Source: Candidatus Caldipriscus sp. T1.2
GTDB lineage: Bacteria; Hydrothermota; Hydrothermia; LBFQ01
Assembly: GCA_000980735.1 (NCBI GenBank)
Contig: LBFQ01000032.1
Coordinates: 1 to 6,857 of the forward strand
DNA length: 6,857 bases
Direction: 5' to 3'
Shown here: positions 5,423 to 6,857 of the stretch, in pieces
Layout of the letters: each line of letters begins with the position of its first letter
Numbering within the stretch: the stretch's first letter is position 1
The notes under the pieces: generated by a model
What the model was told of the DNA's origin: nothing
Database searches by the model: none
Seen by the model: the letters and a program-made list of their open reading frames with translations, nothing else
Position numbers and translations under genes: made by a program

Positions 5423-6385
5423 TCAGAATTCAAGTTTCTCCAGATTAATGCCTTCAAATGCCTTCTCTATACTTGGCTCAACCCTTAAATCCTCATCCAG
5501 TATATACCTTACCTTTTCAAGTCTGTTCCTGCCCTTAAGGGCTTTAACCTTTTCCCCAAGTTCGCTAATATCCAAAATGTAGTCCTTGGGAGATCTTATG
5601 GCTTCCTCATCGTTTATTTCCGCATTTAGTTTTATCTTTACGTACCTGTCAAGTGATCCTATAAGGTCAAGGGAATCTTCCGTATGCACGATGTCCAACA
5701 ACAGTAAGGATTTATGCCCAAGCTTGGAACCCGTTATAAGAACACTTCCACCCCTATGCCCTATCCACAAGGCTTTCAACATCTTCTCAAAATCCTCGTC
5801 GGTCAAGTTGGTCTCTTTGGCGGTTTTTTGATTCGCTACCCCATAAACCCCGATCAAAGCGTACGCTACCCTGTAATCAAACATCATAGTACCCTGTTTT
5901 TTCCCTTTCCCTTTTTCATCTGAAGATGGTAAAACGCTTGTACCCTGAACTTCTAAAATCTTTACCCTGTGTAGGGATGTGCCATAGGCAAATTGTACGG
6001 GTCCTGTTAGGCTAAAAGGTTCAAGGTTTTCACTTTTTTCAGTTTTTCCCCTTTTTTCCGTTTTTCCCGTTTTTAAGGCGAAAGTTCCCCCAAATAACCT
6101 TATGTCTATACACCTTTCAAGGATGTTTCCACCGTATTCGTTGGCAAGATCTTCCTTTTTCTTTAGTGTTCCATCTTCTTTTCTCTCTTCCCTTATGAAT
6201 ATCTCCTCGCCCATCTCCTGTAAGGTATCCCTTATTGTTCTCTTTATCCTCGCATCCCTTACGAATATCTTGCCCGTCTCGTCGTCGTATCTTGGTCTGT
6301 TTTCATCCATCGGATCCCCGTTGGGGTTAGCGTTAACCACCTCATAAAGGAACAAAATCTCATGCCGATTCTTCAATATACTCAT
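5423..6385 (-). CDS. cas7: Cascade backbone subunit Cas7, Csh2 family (type I-B)
   Basis: Cas7 polymerises along the crRNA spacer and forms the backbone of type I-B Cascade. Residues 14-33 carry the Csh2 hallmark (YEVVNANPNGDPMDENRPR), followed by RDARIKRTIRDTL (43-55), RLFGGTFAL (96-104), SLTGPVQFAYGTSLHRV (125-141), a GTMMFDYRVAYALIGVYGV segment (165-183) and ALWIGHRGGSVLITGSKLG (205-223). The start at 6385 was preferred to an upstream in-frame ATG at 6457. It follows AAGGAGG with a 5-nt gap, gives the normal Csh2 N-terminus and yields 320 residues, while the longer version would add 24 unrelated residues. The gene overlaps the cas8b end by 26 nt. Residues 104-120 (KTGKTEKRGKTEKSE region) are a charged low-complexity insertion just before the conserved SLTGPVQF. 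Confidence 0.96.
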   Translation of the reverse strand: MSILKNRHEILFLYEVVNANPNGDPMDENRPRYDDETGKIFVRDARIKRTIRDTLQEMGEEIFIREERKEDGTLKKKEDLANEYGGNILERCIDIRLFGGTFALKTGKTEKRGKTEKSENLEPFSLTGPVQFAYGTSLHRVKILEVQGTSVLPSSDEKGKGKKQGTMMFDYRVAYALIGVYGVANQKTAKETNLTDEDFEKMLKALWIGHRGGSVLITGSKLGHKSLLLLDIVHTEDSLDLIGSLDRYVKIKLNAEINDEEAIRSPKDYILDISELGEKVKALKGRNRLEKVRYILDEDLRVEPSIEKAFEGINLEKLEF

Positions 6386-6812
6386 GCTCACCTCCTTCTT
6401 TTTCTTTCTTAGAGAACAAAAGATCTTTGAATTTATGATAAAGCCCCATACCCACAACGAAGTAAAAGTTTATTTCATTTACCGTTGCCTTTGGTTCCCC
6501 GGACGTAATATCCTCAGAGATCGTAGCGAAGATTTTCCTGGTGCTCTCATAGTCGAAAAGGTCAAGTATCTCAAGTTTATTTCTAATATCCGTCAGAAGC
6601 CCCTCTATATCCTTCCACCTCATCCTGAATCCCTTGAGTTTCTTTAGGAACGGTTTGGATCCCCTTTCTCTGCTTTCTTCTGCCAAGATATACTCGGTTA
6701 GGAATCCCATAAGGATTAACGCCCTTTTCCACCTTTCACCTTTAACGGTGGGCAGTTCCTCAATCCACTTAAAAAATTCCTCCAAATTTTCCGGTTTATT
6801 TAAAGATTTCAT
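6360..6812 (-). CDS. cas11b: Putative internally initiated small subunit Cas11b
   Basis: Inside the cas8b frame an ATG at 6812 is preceded by GGAGGG (6820-6825) with a 7-nt gap, as good as a normal gene start. Translation from it would give the C-terminal 150 residues of Cas8b as a separate, helix-rich protein starting MKSLNKPENLEEFF. In type I-B, I-C and I-D systems the small subunit Cas11 is known to be made from such internal starts in the large-subunit gene, and several copies line the belly of Cascade. Size and position fit that precedent. That the site is used here is inferred. Confidence 0.55.
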   Translation of the reverse strand: MKSLNKPENLEEFFKWIEELPTVKGERWKRALILMGFLTEYILAEESRERGSKPFLKKLKGFRMRWKDIEGLLTDIRNKLEILDLFDYESTRKIFATISEDITSGEPKATVNEINFYFVVGMGLYHKFKDLLFSKKEKEGGEHEYIEESA

Positions 6813-6857
6813 ATTCAAACCCTCCGTTAAAATCCTTATGAAAACATATGATACAAA
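6360..6857 (-). CDS. cas8b: Cas8b (Csh1 family), C-terminal part, cut by window edge
   Basis: Cas8b is the large subunit of type I-B Cascade and recognises the PAM. The visible frame is 165 residues and stays open to base 6857, so the gene continues beyond the window. Family features in order are a helix with EEFFKWIEELP, then GERWKRALILMGFLTEYILAEE, then SKPFLKKLKGFRMRWKDIEGL, and the Csh1 C-terminal signature NEINFYFVVGMGLYHKF. The residues before the internal ATG (6812), FIRILTEGLN, also look like Csh1. This supports a 3' fragment of a full cas8b rather than a separate small gene, although an independent start here cannot be excluded. The tail is Lys/Glu-rich and ends EYIEESA. The stop at 6360-6362 lies 26 nt inside cas7. 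Confidence 0.87.
   Translation of the reverse strand, partial: FVSYVFIRILTEGLNMKSLNKPENLEEFFKWIEELPTVKGERWKRALILMGFLTEYILAEESRERGSKPFLKKLKGFRMRWKDIEGLLTDIRNKLEILDLFDYESTRKIFATISEDITSGEPKATVNEINFYFVVGMGLYHKFKDLLFSKKEKEGGEHEYIEESA
6391..6397 (-). promoter_or_regulatory. Shine-Dalgarno site of cas7
   Basis: The minus strand reads AAGGAGG, then five bases (TGAGC), then the cas7 ATG at 6385. It lies inside the last codons of cas8b and fixes the cas7 start. Apart from the one inside cas8b, it is the only strong ribosome binding site correctly placed before a cas start codon in this window, which suits a subunit needed in several copies per complex. Confidence 0.9.
6820..6825 (-). promoter_or_regulatory. 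Internal Shine-Dalgarno within cas8b
   Basis: GGAGGG on the minus strand lies 7 nt before the in-frame ATG at 6812. A TTG at 6818 is only 1 nt from it and is a poor start. It encodes part of the Thr-Glu-Gly stretch of Cas8b, yet is an almost ideal ribosome binding site for a Cas11b product. Confidence 0.6.

Noticed and set aside
6361..6370. Ten-base match (CATGCCGATT) between the spacer at 400-438 and the cas7/cas8b overlap, as possible self-targeting.
   Set aside because: The match stops at 10 bases on both sides of a 39-bp spacer, within chance for a window of this length.
6386..6457. Longer cas7 starting at the ATG at 6457.
   Set aside because: The added 24 residues do not resemble Csh2 and would extend the overlap with cas8b; the ATG at 6385 has a strong Shine-Dalgarno at the right distance.

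Overview
This window is one CRISPR-Cas locus of type I-B, read entirely on the minus strand. It probably comes from a thermophilic bacterium: AT-rich, heavy use of AGG/AGA and ATA codons, Lys/Glu-rich proteins, and clear Shine-Dalgarno sites. An Aquificota-like or similar deep-branching lineage would fit, but the sequence does not settle this and an archaeon is not strictly excluded.

Layout in transcription order (right to left): the 3' part of cas8b (csh1), cut by the right window edge; cas7 (csh2); cas5; cas3 (HD nuclease plus helicase); a broken cas4; a broken cas1; cas2; a 353-base AT-rich leader; and a CRISPR array of eight 30-bp repeats that runs off the left edge. Junctions are very tight (26-nt overlap, 2-nt gap, 4-nt overlap, 7-nt overlap, 2-nt gap), so the genes form one translationally coupled operon. 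No cas6 lies in the window.

The interference half looks intact. Cas8b, Cas7 and Cas5 would build Cascade around the crRNA, and Cas3 has all its HD and helicase motifs. The adaptation half is not intact. The 1156-2350 interval carries no long open frame but is recognisably Cas1 and Cas4, split over several frames with missing segments. Cas2 is whole, but it has no ribosome binding site and starts 2 nt after the dead cas1. The simplest reading is a CRISPR system that can still use its stored spacers but can no longer add new ones by itself.

Other points: a strong Shine-Dalgarno plus ATG inside the cas8b frame would give a separate 150-residue small subunit (Cas11b). One repeat is mutated at the base next to the expected Cas6 cut. 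One spacer encodes a Walker A motif and another covers a ribosome binding site with its start codon. The leader holds a perfect -10 box, an inverted repeat, a 28-bp direct repeat and 14-bp tandem repeats.
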